From NCBI RefSeq assembly GCF_003797185.1, contig NZ_RKMH01000010.1:1-64000 (forward strand): DNA of 64,000 bases, read 5' to 3'. Shown here piece after piece: positions 1 through 12,340 of the stretch. Below the pieces are notes generated by a model. It had not been told where the DNA came from. It made no database searches and worked only from the letters and a program-made list of their open reading frames with translations. The translations under genes were made by a program, and so were the position numbers. Position 1 is the first letter of the stretch; each line of letters starts with the position of its first letter. Source of the stretch: Gordonia oryzae (lineage in GTDB: Bacteria > Actinomycetota > Actinomycetes > Mycobacteriales > Mycobacteriaceae).

Positions 1-58
1 ACGCTCCACACCGACCGGCCGGTGGAATGGCACAACCGACGCAACCGGCAAGTGATCG

Positions 59-735
59 TCACCCACCCACGATGACGAGGTTTCCCAGTGGGCTGAAACC
101 TGCTTGTTGGACATGGACGAGGATGCGACCGTCGCCGACCGGGTGGCGGACGCCGACATCGAGTTCGCGGCCCTCCCGCTCGATGCGCACGAGCCCGTCG
201 ATCTCGGCCTGCTCGACCGACTCCTCCCCGGCACTCTCGGTCAGCACGTCAAGGTTCAGCGGTTCGCACAGGCTGAGATACGTCAGCGCGGTCAGCACCG
301 CCTCCTATCGCGGCGCGCCCGCGCGACTTGCCCATGCCGTTGACCTGACGCCGAGTGTTTGCCCGGCGCGCACCGTCGACGAGACTCTGCAGGAGTAGCG
401 CGTTGCGTCCCGACGCCGCCCACATCTGATCGGCCGAGTGCTCCTCGAGCCGGCCACGAAGGTCCGCCTGCACCAAATCCACACTCTGCCCTTTGGCGAA
501 CGGCGACAAGGTGATCGGTAGTAGATGGGTGATCCTTGCACCGCGACGTCAGCGCGTCCGGGACGGACTCACCGCTGCGACCGGTCGCCGCGATGTTTAC
601 CGCGCGGTCGATGGCGAGCAACGAATCGCGGGCCGCCGTAAGACTGGTGACCGGATCGCTCGCCGTCGCCGGGCCGAGTAGGTGGGCGACGACACCGAGC
701 GGACCGATTCGATCCCGGCCATGACGTGCCGCGCG
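59..735 (-). pseudogene. Decayed LuxR-type ATPase regulator
   Basis: Three minus-strand pieces in different frames read as consecutive parts of a large LuxR-family regulator with an AAA/STAND ATPase domain. The first (about 720-545) contains VTSLTAARDSLLAIDRAVNI. The second (about 545-330) contains LLPITLSPFAKGQSVDLVQA and then QMWAASGRNALLLQSLVDGA. The third (about 298-59) contains LTALTYLSLCEPLNLDVL and GLVRIEREGRELDV. Passing between them needs a frameshift near 540 and another near 305, where some residues also seem to be lost. No C-terminal helix-turn-helix can be found and the 5' end is missing. It is therefore a relic rather than a working gene. The family assignment rests on my recognition of these motifs. 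Confidence 0.6.
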
Positions 736-841
736 AGCGTTGTCATGCCGACACCGGTTCGCCGTGTGGGTGGTGCAGTCTTCGTATCAGCCACAACACA
801 GCTCGTATGCGCTGTTCGGCGGCCGCGGACGCCGTGACGGT

Positions 842-1621
842 TCACGCGTCGCGTTGGTTCGCCAACCACACCCCGGCGACGAAGACCACCACTGCCCACA
901 CCGCGAAGTACACCAGCGAGACACCGGAATTCCAGTGATAGTCATCGCCTACGGTGGCTCCGGACAGGAAGCGCGAGCCGTTGGCGAACGGCAGGAACGG
1001 CCCGAACCAGTCCTTCACCTTGGGCACCGCGCCGAGGATGGTCTCGACGACGAGCATCCACACCAGCACAATCGAGATCGCGCCCGCCGTCTGCCGCACC
1101 AGCGCACCGACCCCCATCGACAGCAGCACGCACAGCGCCGCGTACACGGGTATGCCCCAGATCTGCCGGATGACGGTGGCATCACCGAATCCGAAACCCC
1201 CGATGCCCACGACCAGCATGCCCACACAGATGAGGGTGAGGATCAGCATCGTGACGAACGTCAGCGTCACGTACACCGCCGCCTTCGCGAGCAAGGCCGA
1301 GATGCGCTTGGGCACCGCAAGGAACGTCGTGCGGATCGTCGAGAAACGATATTCGCTGGTGATACCGATGACGGACATGATCATCAGAACGATGACGGCG
1401 AACTGATTGAGCCCGAGGAGGGCGACGGTCAGCGCGGAGCCATCGACACCGCCCGAGGCCGATGTGGCGGTGTCCGGTGCGGCCGTCTCGTTGACACTCC
1501 CGGCCAGAGCCGCGAACAGTCCGGTGACGCCAAGGCTGAGGATCACCACGAGGCCCAAGCACCAGTAAGGCGAGCGGATGGAGGTGAGCTTGATCTGTTC
1601 AGCGCGCAACAACTCGATCAT
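842..1621 (-). CDS. ABC transporter permease (ABC-2 type)
   Basis: Encodes a 259-residue integral membrane protein with about six hydrophobic segments. An N-terminal amphipathic stretch (MIELLRAEQIKLTSIRSP) is typical of ABC-2 permeases, followed by one membrane span, a short external loop and four to five more spans ending in VVVFVAGVWLANQRDA. The start is placed at ATG 1621, which overlaps the stop of the upstream ATPase gene (ATGA), so the two are probably translationally coupled. Together they should form an exporter in the cytoplasmic membrane. The substrate cannot be told from the sequence; related pairs move drugs, lantibiotics or lipids. A longer reading upstream only translates the repeat tail of the ATPase gene in another frame and is not real. 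Confidence 0.85.
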   Translation of the reverse strand: MIELLRAEQIKLTSIRSPYWCLGLVVILSLGVTGLFAALAGSVNETAAPDTATSASGGVDGSALTVALLGLNQFAVIVLMIMSVIGITSEYRFSTIRTTFLAVPKRISALLAKAAVYVTLTFVTMLILTLICVGMLVVGIGGFGFGDATVIRQIWGIPVYAALCVLLSMGVGALVRQTAGAISIVLVWMLVVETILGAVPKVKDWFGPFLPFANGSRFLSGATVGDDYHWNSGVSLVYFAVWAVVVFVAGVWLANQRDA

Positions 1622-2739
1622 CGGTGTCCCCCGTCCGCAGGACCCTGCTGCTGGTGACCACCAGGGGGCGGGTGTTGGCCCGGCGGGTACTGCCCGGGCG
1701 GGTACTGCCCGGGCGGGTTTTGGCCCGGCGGGTACTGCCCGGGCGGGTACTGGCCGGGCGGGTACTGCCCGGGCGGACCCCACCGGCCCGGCTGACCGGG
1801 CGCAGACGCGGGCACACCCGAATGCTCATTGCCGCCGTGGTACTCCACGGCGTGGGCGGTCATCGCCATGAACGCCTCCTCCAGCGAGGCGGTGTGCGCG
1901 ACGAGTTCATGCACGGTGACGCCCGCGGCCGCGGCGACGTCACCGACTTGATCGGTGGTGACGTCGTCGAGAGCGATCACCGGCCGCCCCTGCTGGTCCC
2001 GCTCAGGGCGCGGCGACAGTCCGGCCGAGACCAATGCGGAGTGAAGCTGTTCGGGTTGCGGGGTCCGGACCCGCACCCCAGTGCGAGCCGACGCGGTGAA
2101 GTCCGACACCGAACTGTCGGCGATCAATCTCCCCTGACCGATCACCACCAACCGTTCGGCGGTCAGGGACATCTCGGTGAGCAGGTGACTCGACACGAGG
2201 ACCGTACGACCCTCGGCGGCCAGGGATTTCATGAAGTTGCGAATCCAGACGATGCCCTCGGGGTCGAGCCCGTTGACCGGCTCGTCGAACAGCAGGGTGT
2301 GCGGATCACCGAGCAGCGCACCGGCCAGCCCGAGCCGCTGCGACATACCCAACGAGAAGCCGCCGGCACGTTTGCGGGCCACCTGCGTCAGGCCGACGGT
2401 CTCGAGCACCTCGTCGGCCCGCGTTGCGGGGATCCCGTTGCTCGCGGCCAGCCACCGCAGATGCGAGCGCGCACTTCGGTTGGGGTGCACCCATTTCGCG
2501 TCCAGCAGCGCGCCGACCTGACGCAGCGGATGATCAAGCTCGCGGTAGGGCTTGCCGTTGATGATGGCGCGGCCAGATGTCGGCCGGTCCAGTCCCAGCA
2601 TCATCCGCATCGTGGTGGACTTCCCGGCACCGTTCGGGCCGAGGAAGCCGGTGACGACCCCCGGACGAACCTCGAACGACAGGTTGTCGACGGCACGGAC
2701 GTTGCCGAAGTCCTTGGTGAGGTTCTCAACACTCAGCAT
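1618..2739 (-). CDS. ABC transporter ATP-binding protein with Pro-Gly-Gln repeat tail
   Basis: A 373-residue ATPase partner of the downstream permease. Walker A is GPNGAGKST (about residues 34-42), the signature is FSLGMSQR, and Walker B is TLLFDEPVNGLDPEG, as in DrrA/BcrA-type drug or lantibiotic exporters. The usual family length is near 300 residues. The extra about 60 residues at the C-terminus are a low-complexity tail of PPGQY/PPGQN/PPGQH pentapeptides, encoded by 15-bp direct repeats. The tail should be disordered and cytoplasmic; its role is unknown. The start MLSVENLTKDF at 2739 matches the usual start of the ATPase fold; an in-frame upstream extension looks non-coding. The stop overlaps the permease start by four bases. 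Confidence 0.88.
   Translation of the reverse strand: MLSVENLTKDFGNVRAVDNLSFEVRPGVVTGFLGPNGAGKSTTMRMMLGLDRPTSGRAIINGKPYRELDHPLRQVGALLDAKWVHPNRSARSHLRWLAASNGIPATRADEVLETVGLTQVARKRAGGFSLGMSQRLGLAGALLGDPHTLLFDEPVNGLDPEGIVWIRNFMKSLAAEGRTVLVSSHLLTEMSLTAERLVVIGQGRLIADSSVSDFTASARTGVRVRTPQPEQLHSALVSAGLSPRPERDQQGRPVIALDDVTTDQVGDVAAAAGVTVHELVAHTASLEEAFMAMTAHAVEYHGGNEHSGVPASAPGQPGRWGPPGQYPPGQYPPGQYPPGQNPPGQYPPGQYPPGQHPPPGGHQQQGPADGGHR
1666..1776. repeat. 15-bp coding minisatellite (PPGQY tail)
   Basis: About seven imperfect copies of a GC-rich 15-bp unit (GGTACTGCCCGGGCG on the plus strand). On the minus strand they encode the PPGQY pentapeptides at the end of the ABC ATPase. One copy has Asn and the last has His in place of Tyr. 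The in-frame unit length lets copy number change without breaking the gene. Confidence 0.85.
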
Positions 2740-2811
2740 GCCGACGACACTACACACCGTGCGGAACCGCAGACCTGCCATCGAATGACCCCGCACCATC
2801 GGGTGGCTCCC

Positions 2812-3795
<984 letters not shown>

Positions 3796-3799
<4 letters not shown>

Positions 3800-4908
3800 G
3801 TCACATTCCTCTCCACGCCCACACCGACGAGCACCCCGTCGTCGGTGAGCAACTGCATGAACATCTCGGAGGTGTACGGCGCCAAGATGATTCCATTGCG
3901 CCCGTGGCCACCGGCGACGACGATCCGCTCGTCGAGTCGTTCGACGAGCGGTACACCATCGGCTGAACACGGACGAAATCCCGCTGCCACCTCGACGAGC
4001 GCATAGTCGCGAGCACCGGGGAAGACCTCGATCGCATCCGCGAGCAACTCGGCGACGCCGCCGGCCTGCGGCGTCGCCAAACCCGAGCGCCATTCATCCA
4101 TATCGCCCTCGTATTGGGTTGCGCCAACCACAATTCCGTCGTGACGGGGCACCAGATACACCATGCGCCCGTCGACCCGCGCCCGGATCACATGGCGTGG
4201 AGGTGGCACCGTCATGCGGTCGGCGCGCAGCCGCAGCACCTCCCCCTTGGCGAGATGGACAGGGGCGGCCGGCCACAGATCCGCCAAGCCGGCGCCCGCC
4301 GCGAGCAAGATCTGATCGGCGTCGTCGAGGTCGGCGAGATGGGCCACCTCACGCCTGGTGATCCGGCCACCGGCCGCGACCAAAGCAGACTCGAGAGCAG
4401 CGATCAGTCGCCGATTGTCCACAGCCCCTTCACCTCTCGCGAGGTAGCCACCCCGCACCCGCGCGCCGATCGCCCGTTCCCGCACCCGGACTCCGGCGGC
4501 GTCGATGCGGCTGAGTCGATCCACGGCGTGCGGATGCGTCGACCACACGAAGTCGGCGAGTTGGGTCAGGTAGGCCGCGTCGGCGGTGGTCGTCGCGACG
4601 AAGAGTGAGTCGGCGGCGGTGGCGATCCGCGGGTCACCGAGTCGCTCGATGAACGCCGGCCATAGGCGGGCCGACCGCTCGGAGATCGCGAACAACGCAT
4701 CCTCACCGGGGCGCCCCTCGCCGAGGGAGCCCAGCATCCCGCCGGCCACCCACGCCGCGCACCGGTTCCGGCCGGCGTCGACGACCTTGACCTGCCAGCC
4801 TGCATCGGCGGCAGCAAGTGCGCAGGTCAACCCGATGATTCCGCCGCCGACGACGGCGAGGGTGCGGCGTGCGCCGCCCACGGTGTCCGTGCGGCCGGCG
4901 GGGTTCAT
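3796..4908 (-). CDS. thiO: Glycine oxidase ThiO
   Basis: A 370-residue FAD-dependent amine oxidase of the DAO family that oxidises glycine to the imine used by ThiG. The N-terminal Rossmann motif GGGIIGLTCALAAADAGW begins near residue 21, and the C-terminal FAD-binding segment with VAGGHGRNGIILAPYT is intact. A central substrate domain separates the two. It is the first gene of thiO-thiS-thiG, and a TPP riboswitch lies directly upstream. The start ATG 4908 precedes MNPAGRTDTVG; a slightly later start nearer the Rossmann fold cannot be excluded. Confidence 0.94.
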
Positions 4909-4929
4909 GCTCGGATACCCATGCTCTGC

Positions 4930-5025
4930 AGTCCTTCCTTCGCCGGCATGATCCGGATCAGGTGTGACGGTCAGCGGGGGCGTCCCGCACTCTCAGCCCG
5001 GCGTACCCCGGACTCCCGTGTCGTG
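4930..5025 (-). promoter_or_regulatory. TPP riboswitch (THI element)
   Basis: On the minus strand, upstream of thiO, the RNA carries the two conserved TPP-binding blocks: GGGCTGAGAGTGCGG in the first half and CACCTGATCCGGATCATGCC followed by GGCGAAGGAAGG in the second. Flanking stretches can pair to form P1. Ligand binding should lower expression of thiO-thiS-thiG. The end of the element lies only about 20 bases from the thiO start, which favours control of translation initiation over a separate terminator; I saw no clear U-tract. Confidence 0.95.
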
Positions 5026-5085
5026 TCCTCCACCCTAACAGCGCTGCGATGGGTGCGGGTACGCCCGTGCCCTAGCCTGTGAGAC

Positions 5086-5787
5086 ATGCCCCGAGAGAAC
5101 CGGATAGCGCGTGACGGCGCCACCACCGACGACCCGCGGCGGGCGCGTCTGCGTGCCGCGCGGCTCTACCTGTGCACCGACGCCCGACGCGAACGCGGAG
5201 ATCTGTTGGAGTTCGTCGACGCCGCCCTGGCCGGTGGTGTCGACCTCATCCAGTTGCGCGACAAGGGATCTGCTGGCGAACGGGAATTCGGGGCGCTCGA
5301 GGCGGGTGAGGAGTTGGCGATCCTGGCGGCGATGCGCGAGGTCGTCGAGGCTCATGGGGCGTTGCTGTCGGTCAACGATCGCGCCGACATCGCGCTGGTC
5401 GCCGGCGCCGACGTCGTACATCTCGGCCAGGGTGATCTACTGCCCGAGCAGGCTCGGCGCATCGTCGGCGACGACGTGATCATCGGGGTCTCCACCCACG
5501 ATCCCGACCAAGCCCGCGCGGCGATCGCCGACGACGCGGTCGACTATTTCTGCGTCGGTCCGTGCTGGCCGACCCCGACCAAACCCGGACGATCTGCTAC
5601 CGGGCTCGGTCTGGTGCGCCAGGTCGCAGGTGTCTCCAAGCCGTGGTTCGCCATCGGCGGCATCGACTCCGCGCGGCTGCCCGAGGTCCGCGCGGCCGGG
5701 GCCCGGCGCGCGGTGGTGGTGCGCGCGATCACCGCCGCCGACGACCCGACAGCCGCTGCCGCGCAGCTGCGCGGCAGTCTGACGTAG
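5086..5787 (+). CDS. thiE: Thiamine-phosphate synthase ThiE
   Basis: A 233-residue TIM-barrel enzyme that joins HMP pyrophosphate and thiazole phosphate to thiamine phosphate. Visible motifs are [10 protein letters not shown] at the first strand, [32 protein letters not shown] with the pyrophosphate-binding residues, [18 protein letters not shown], and [19 protein letters not shown]. It is divergent from thiO and shares the roughly 180-bp region holding the TPP riboswitch, which serves only the minus strand. An N-terminal tail of about 25 residues precedes the barrel, so a later start is possible. Divergent thiE and thiO is also the M. tuberculosis arrangement. Confidence 0.95.
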   Translation: MPRENRIARDGATTDDPRRARLRAARLYLCTDARRERGDLLEFVDAALAGGVDLIQLRDKGSAGEREFGALEAGEELAILAAMREVVEAHGALLSVNDRADIALVAGADVVHLGQGDLLPEQARRIVGDDVIIGVSTHDPDQARAAIADDAVDYFCVGPCWPTPTKPGRSATGLGLVRQVAGVSKPWFAIGGIDSARLPEVRAAGARRAVVVRAITAADDPTAAAAQLRGSLT

Positions 5788-5868
5788 ACCGCACCGCACA
5801 CCTGTGCCGCCCGCGCACACCCGGAACCCCTTGCCCGCCGGCGTGCGGCAGCGTTAGGGTGGCCCATC

Positions 5869-5913
5869 ATGTCCACACGAATCGCGCTCGTAGCCCGCCG
5901 CAGCGGGGTCTGA
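5869..5913 (+). CDS. Putative leader peptide (MSTRIALVARRSGV)
   Basis: A 14-codon reading frame with ATG at 5869 and TGA at 5911, in the 329-bp gap between thiE and the LeuA regulatory-domain gene. It contains Ile, Leu and two Val in a short hydrophobic run. Its last codons form the left arm of a long hairpin and the stop lies at the loop edge. This is the layout of an attenuation leader peptide. Since the next gene carries an isopropylmalate synthase regulatory domain, branched-chain amino acids are the natural candidate signal. This is inference; there is no run of one amino acid codon. Confidence 0.55.
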   Translation: MSTRIALVARRSGV

Positions 5914-5939
5914 TCTGACCGACCCCCCGCTGCGGGGTC
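5898..5939 (+). promoter_or_regulatory. Attenuator-like pair of competing hairpins
   Basis: Two mutually exclusive stems can form. In the first, CCGCAGCGGGGTC (5898-5910) pairs with 5921-5935 around a small bulge. In the second, GACCCC (5921-5926) pairs with GGGGTC (5934-5939) around a short loop, followed by GTTGCGAGTTTT, a weak U-rich tail. A ribosome over the end of the leader peptide would mask the left arm of the first stem and free the second. No gene lies between here and the start at 6117. Confidence 0.5.
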
Positions 5940-6116
5940 GTTGCGAGTTTTCGTCGGTCATCTTCTCTTTGACCGAAACGATGATTCACGATGCATAGCC
6001 GTCACCTTTTCCCCGCACCCTGTTCCTGTACCGAGTCGCGCGCTGCCGCGGGTCCGCGTTCCCGCAGCCCGCTCACGACACGACTCCCCCGAGGTATCCG
6101 TGAGGAGGCAGACGGC

Positions 6117-6485
6117 ATGACCTGGCAGGAATTCACCGAGCTGTACGCCGACACCGGCACGATCCGGCTCGGCTCGCTCTCGATCACCCCCGCACCGGCC
6201 GACATGATCGAATGCCGCGCGACGATGGCCGTCGCCGACCGCATCATGTCGATGTCGGCCACCGCCACCGGACCAGTCGGTGCGATGACCTCGATCCTGC
6301 ACGAACTCGGCGCCTCGGTGTCGATCGTCTCGCTGCACCAGCGCCCCACCGATCGCGGGTTCGCGGCGTTCCTGCTGTGCGAGCGTGACGACCGGCAGTG
6401 CTGGGCCTACGGCGACGGCGCAACCGGCGACGAGGCCAATGTCAACGCCCTGATCGCCGGCGCCAACCGGCTGCTGCCCCGGTAG
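6117..6485 (+). CDS. Stand-alone LeuA allosteric (regulatory) domain protein
   Basis: A 122-residue protein that resembles only the C-terminal leucine-binding regulatory domain of alpha-isopropylmalate synthase. It reads FTELYADTGTIRLGSLSI, then SMSATATGPVGAMTSILHELGASVSIVSLHQ, then ERDDRQCWAYGDGA. The catalytic TIM barrel is absent and no fragment of it lies upstream. The start ATG 6117 follows a strong GAGGAGG site; frames starting farther upstream read through the leader region. It could tune a full-length LeuA in trans by forming mixed dimers, or be a diverged sensor. The leader peptide and attenuator upstream support amino acid control. It sits between thiE and the Nudix gene, where M. 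tuberculosis has nothing comparable. Confidence 0.75.
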   Translation: MTWQEFTELYADTGTIRLGSLSITPAPADMIECRATMAVADRIMSMSATATGPVGAMTSILHELGASVSIVSLHQRPTDRGFAAFLLCERDDRQCWAYGDGATGDEANVNALIAGANRLLPR

Positions 6486-6500
6486 GCAATCGAGGCCCGT

Positions 6501-6983
6501 TCAGTTCTGGGGATCGAGCGCGGCAATCCGGTCCCGCAGGCCGGGCCAGGCCTCACCGAACGCGGGATGCAGCGGCAGCCCGTCGACGTCGGCCTCGTCG
6601 ACCCAGCGCAGTTCCGCCGATTCGCTATTCGGGACGGTCCGAACGGCTTCGTCGATGTCGGCGATGACGGTGGTGTACGTCCAACCGCCCTTGGCCCGGT
6701 GGGTGACCAACGCCGCGACGACCTCGACGTCGGCGGAGTCGAGACCTGCTTCTTCCTGCGCTTCGCGCAGCGCGGTGTCGATGGCACTCTCGTGCGAGTC
6801 GCGCGCACCACCGGGCAGTCCCCACGTGCCGCCCTCGTGCGACCACACCGCGCGATGTTGCAGCAATATCAGTGTGCGGCCGTCAGGTTGCAGGGTGCGC
6901 AGCAGCAATCCGGCCGCCCCGTTGACACCCCAATACCGTGACCCATCGGTGTCGATGACCCAGCCGTCCCCGTCTCCACGCAC
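6501..6983 (-). CDS. Nudix hydrolase (MutT3-like)
   Basis: A 160-residue Nudix-fold phosphohydrolase. The Nudix box is complete: GGARDSHESAIDTALREAQE followed by EAGL (pattern GX5EX7REUXEEXGU), supplying the metal-binding glutamates. Upstream strands read LILLQHRAVWSHEGGTWGLP. The start is set at GTG 6983 because AGGAG lies five bases before it; a much longer in-frame reading to 7337 runs back over the glnX promoter and looks non-coding. Substrate is unknown; MutT-type enzymes clean nucleotide pools or hydrolyse dinucleoside derivatives. It is divergent from glnX exactly as mutT3 (Rv0413) is from glnX (Rv0412c) in M. tuberculosis, which supports orthology. Confidence 0.88.
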   Translation of the reverse strand: MRGDGDGWVIDTDGSRYWGVNGAAGLLLRTLQPDGRTLILLQHRAVWSHEGGTWGLPGGARDSHESAIDTALREAQEEAGLDSADVEVVAALVTHRAKGGWTYTTVIADIDEAVRTVPNSESAELRWVDEADVDGLPLHPAFGEAWPGLRDRIAALDPQN

Positions 6984-7247
6984 CGCGACTCCTGACGCCG
7001 ACCGGCGATCCGGGCTCTCCGGGATTCGCCGCCAACCTCCACCGTATGTGAGTGGGGCCACTACGGCCAGGTTCGCCGAAACACCACCGCGTGGTGAGGC
7101 GCAGGTCACGTACGCGCGGCTAGGGTGGAAACAGACCGGCACCGAAGCAGCGATAAGGCCCCTGGGGGCCACGTTGTCGCTTCGGAAGGGGATGCCGGGG
7201 CGAGGGGCAACGACACGTGCGACCGACGAGCCAGAAGGGATCGTGTG

Positions 7248-8693
7248 GTGACCGGCCAGGCATCTCCCGTGCGGACGGTGCTCACCCGTGCGGGCAAGAC
7301 CATCCGGCCCACTGCGTCGTCGCCACCGATCCGTCAAGTTCTCGCCGACCGCCGGGAGCTGATGTCGCTGGGCCGCACGCGAACCCGATCACCGCTGGCC
7401 ACGGTGCACCATTATGCGGGTACGACACCCGGGAAGCTGGTCATGATCGGGGTGGTGCTCGTACTCGCCATCCTGAGCGTGGGCTGGTACGGGTCCACCG
7501 TGCTGCAGGATCGCACCAACGCGTTGAAGAGCACGATCGACCAGGGCGAACCGCTCGCCGAGGCCTCACAGGTTCTCTACAGTTCGCTGTCGATCGCCGA
7601 CGCCTCGGCCAACTCGGCCTTCATCTCCGGCGGTCTGGAGTCCCCCGACCTGCGTAGTCGCTATTCGAATGCGCTGGCCACCGCGTCGGCGTCGTTGATG
7701 AAGGCCGCCGGCACCTCCGGGGCGCCCGGCGAAAACACCGACGACGACGATCGTGCGGTCAACGCCGACCTGCAGACCCTGGCGACGACGATCCCCGTCT
7801 ACAGCGGGCTCATCGAGACCGCACGCACCAACAACCGGCTGGGCAACTCGGTGGGCAGCGCCTATCTCGGGCAAGCGTCGGCGTTGATGCACGATCAGAT
7901 CCTGCCCGCGGCGCAGCGCCTCTACGACCGCCGATTCGACGCCATCGCCGATCCCCAACGCACCCTGACCATCCCCCCCTATGGGGTGTATTTCGGGTTG
8001 CTGGTCCTCGCGCTCTCGCTGATCGGTACGTCGCGGTTCCTCACCACCCGCACCCGCCGCCGGTTCAACATCGGGGTGGTTGCCGCGCTGATCGCGATTC
8101 TCGGCGGACTGGTCTGGCTGTTGGTGTCGGGGCTGGCGTCGGTGGCGGCCACCAATTCGGCGAAAACCGACGGTGCCGCCCTCCTGCGGCAACTGACCGA
8201 GGCCCGCATCCTCACGCAACAGGCGCGTTCGGCCGAGACCCTGTCGCTGGTGCAGCGCACCGATCAGTCCGATCTCGATCAGAGCTTCTCCGGCGCCACC
8301 GGCGGCATCAGCACGATCCTCGCCGACCTCGGTGGGCAGACGAGTTCGGACGACGGCGCGTTGACCACCACCCAGGTGCGGTCCATCACGACGGCCCTCG
8401 ATCAGTGGCGCGAGTCCGACCGGCAGACGCGCGCGGCCATCGAGCGCGGCGACTTCACTCAGGCCCGAACACTCACCGTCGGCGCGGACCCGCAGAGCAC
8501 CGCGAGCAGTTACGCCGCGGTCGACTCATCCCTCACCGACGCCATCACCACCACCCGGACGTCGTTTCGCGACGACATCAACACCGCCCAGCGGGTCATC
8601 GGATACACCGGGTCGGGGATTCTGGTGTTGACCATATTCGCTGCCGTGGCACTGGCCCTCGGCCTGGTGCCACGGGTCCGGGAGTACCGATGA
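7248..8693 (+). CDS. glnX: GlnX-like membrane sensor protein
   Basis: A 481-residue membrane protein, first gene of glnX-glnH-pknG. Membrane segments are visible near residues 64-83 (MIGVVLVLAILSVGWYGS), about 248-265, about 282-305, and at the C-terminus (GILVLTIFAAVALALGL). Two long helical extracytoplasmic parts lie between them, rich in Ala, Ser, Thr and Asp, like methyl-accepting or sensor periplasmic domains. In mycobacteria GlnX is thought to pass the GlnH amino acid signal across the membrane to PknG. The start is GTG 7248 or the preceding GTG 7245 after AAGGGA; an in-frame extension to 7125 is unlikely. The stop overlaps the glnH start by four bases. Confidence 0.9.
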   Translation: MTGQASPVRTVLTRAGKTIRPTASSPPIRQVLADRRELMSLGRTRTRSPLATVHHYAGTTPGKLVMIGVVLVLAILSVGWYGSTVLQDRTNALKSTIDQGEPLAEASQVLYSSLSIADASANSAFISGGLESPDLRSRYSNALATASASLMKAAGTSGAPGENTDDDDRAVNADLQTLATTIPVYSGLIETARTNNRLGNSVGSAYLGQASALMHDQILPAAQRLYDRRFDAIADPQRTLTIPPYGVYFGLLVLALSLIGTSRFLTTRTRRRFNIGVVAALIAILGGLVWLLVSGLASVAATNSAKTDGAALLRQLTEARILTQQARSAETLSLVQRTDQSDLDQSFSGATGGISTILADLGGQTSSDDGALTTTQVRSITTALDQWRESDRQTRAAIERGDFTQARTLTVGADPQSTASSYAAVDSSLTDAITTTRTSFRDDINTAQRVIGYTGSGILVLTIFAAVALALGLVPRVREYR

Positions 8694-9688
8694 GGCGCCG
8701 GGTAGTCCACGGTCGCGGTGACGTCGTCGCGGCCGTGCTGCTCGCGTGCGGCCTGCTCACCACCGGTTGCGTCACCTTCACCGCGCCTGACTCGCCACCA
8801 CCCGCGGCGCAGGCCATCGCCCCGACCCCACCGGGTGCGGAGACCGAGACCACCACCGAACCGGCCCCCGACGCCGACGCCTGCAACGCGACGGCCAGCC
8901 TGCGACCGCCCGATCCGATGCCGGAACCCAAACAGATGCCGCCGGGCAGCGCCATGGCAGCAATCGCGGCGCGCGGACGACTCATCGTCGGCACCGACAT
9001 CGGCTCCAATCCGTTCAGCTTCCGTGACCCGATCTCCGGCGACCTGCAGGGTTTCGACGTCGACCTCGCACGCGAGGTATCGCAGGCGATCTTCGGCGAT
9101 CCCTACCGGATCGAGTTCCGGGTACTCAGTTCCAACGATCGCATCGACGCGTTGCGCGGCGGCGCGGTGGACATGGTGGTCAAGACCATGTCGATCACCT
9201 GTGACCGGTTGGCGTCGGTCAGCTTCTCGACCCCGTATTACATTGCCTCGCAGCGCATACTCGTGTTGCGCAACTCCGGGATCACCGATGTCGATGGGCT
9301 GGCCGACAAACGGGTGTGCTCGGCCCGCGGCGCCACCTCGATCGGACGGATGCAGGCCGAACAGCCACGTGCCAAGGTAATCACGGCCGTCACCTGGGCC
9401 GACTGCCTGGTGATGTTGCAGCAGGGTCAGGTCGACGCCGTCACCACCGACGACGCGATCCTCGCCGGCCTGGCCGCACAAGATCCTTGGGTGCAGATGG
9501 TGGGCCCGGGGTTTGGTTCGGAGTACTACGGCATCGGGCTCCCCCAGGGGCACGACGACATGGTGCGTTTCGTCAACGGCGTGCTCGCGCAGGCTGTGGC
9601 CGACGGTCGCTGGTATGCCATCTACAACCGGTGGCTGAGCAACATCGGCCCCGGTTACGGTCCACCACAAGCGATTTATCGGGACTGA
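8690..9688 (+). CDS. glnH: Amino acid-binding lipoprotein GlnH
   Basis: A 332-residue lipoprotein of the type 3 solute-binding family. The signal peptide has Arg-rich start MRRRVVHGRGD, a hydrophobic core and lipobox LLTTGC (Cys 25 or so), followed by a Pro-rich linker. The binding domain begins at GRLIVGTDIGSNPFSFRDP and contains GFDVDLAREVSQAIFGDP, NDRIDALRGGAVDMV and a typical second lobe. In M. tuberculosis GlnH binds Asp/Asn/Glu and signals through GlnX to PknG. It overlaps glnX by ATGA, and pknG begins directly after its stop. No permease or ATPase gene accompanies it, which fits a sensor rather than a transporter role. Confidence 0.95.
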   Translation: MRRRVVHGRGDVVAAVLLACGLLTTGCVTFTAPDSPPPAAQAIAPTPPGAETETTTEPAPDADACNATASLRPPDPMPEPKQMPPGSAMAAIAARGRLIVGTDIGSNPFSFRDPISGDLQGFDVDLAREVSQAIFGDPYRIEFRVLSSNDRIDALRGGAVDMVVKTMSITCDRLASVSFSTPYYIASQRILVLRNSGITDVDGLADKRVCSARGATSIGRMQAEQPRAKVITAVTWADCLVMLQQGQVDAVTTDDAILAGLAAQDPWVQMVGPGFGSEYYGIGLPQGHDDMVRFVNGVLAQAVADGRWYAIYNRWLSNIGPGYGPPQAIYRD

Positions 9689-12202
<2,514 letters not shown>

Positions 12203-12238
12203 TCTCGTCAGCCCGGGAGCCGACGCCGCTTCTCCCAA

Positions 12239-12279
12239 TGGTCGAGGTGCACGGCGCCCAGGCGCCGGGCCTCGAGACC
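12239..12279. repeat. Palindromic intergenic repeat, copy 1
   Basis: Begins ATGGTCGAGGTGC and ends GGGCCTCGAGACC. The arms GGTCGAGG and CCTCGAGACC are inverted repeats around a GC-rich centre. Related copies lie at 12341, 14060 and 60267. Behaves like a REP/BIME-type element; none lies inside a gene. Confidence 0.75.
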
Positions 12280-12340
12280 CTCTTCCCCGATGGTCGAATA
12301 GACCCACCCCACCCGGCCGTCGCGAACCCCCTCTTCCCTC

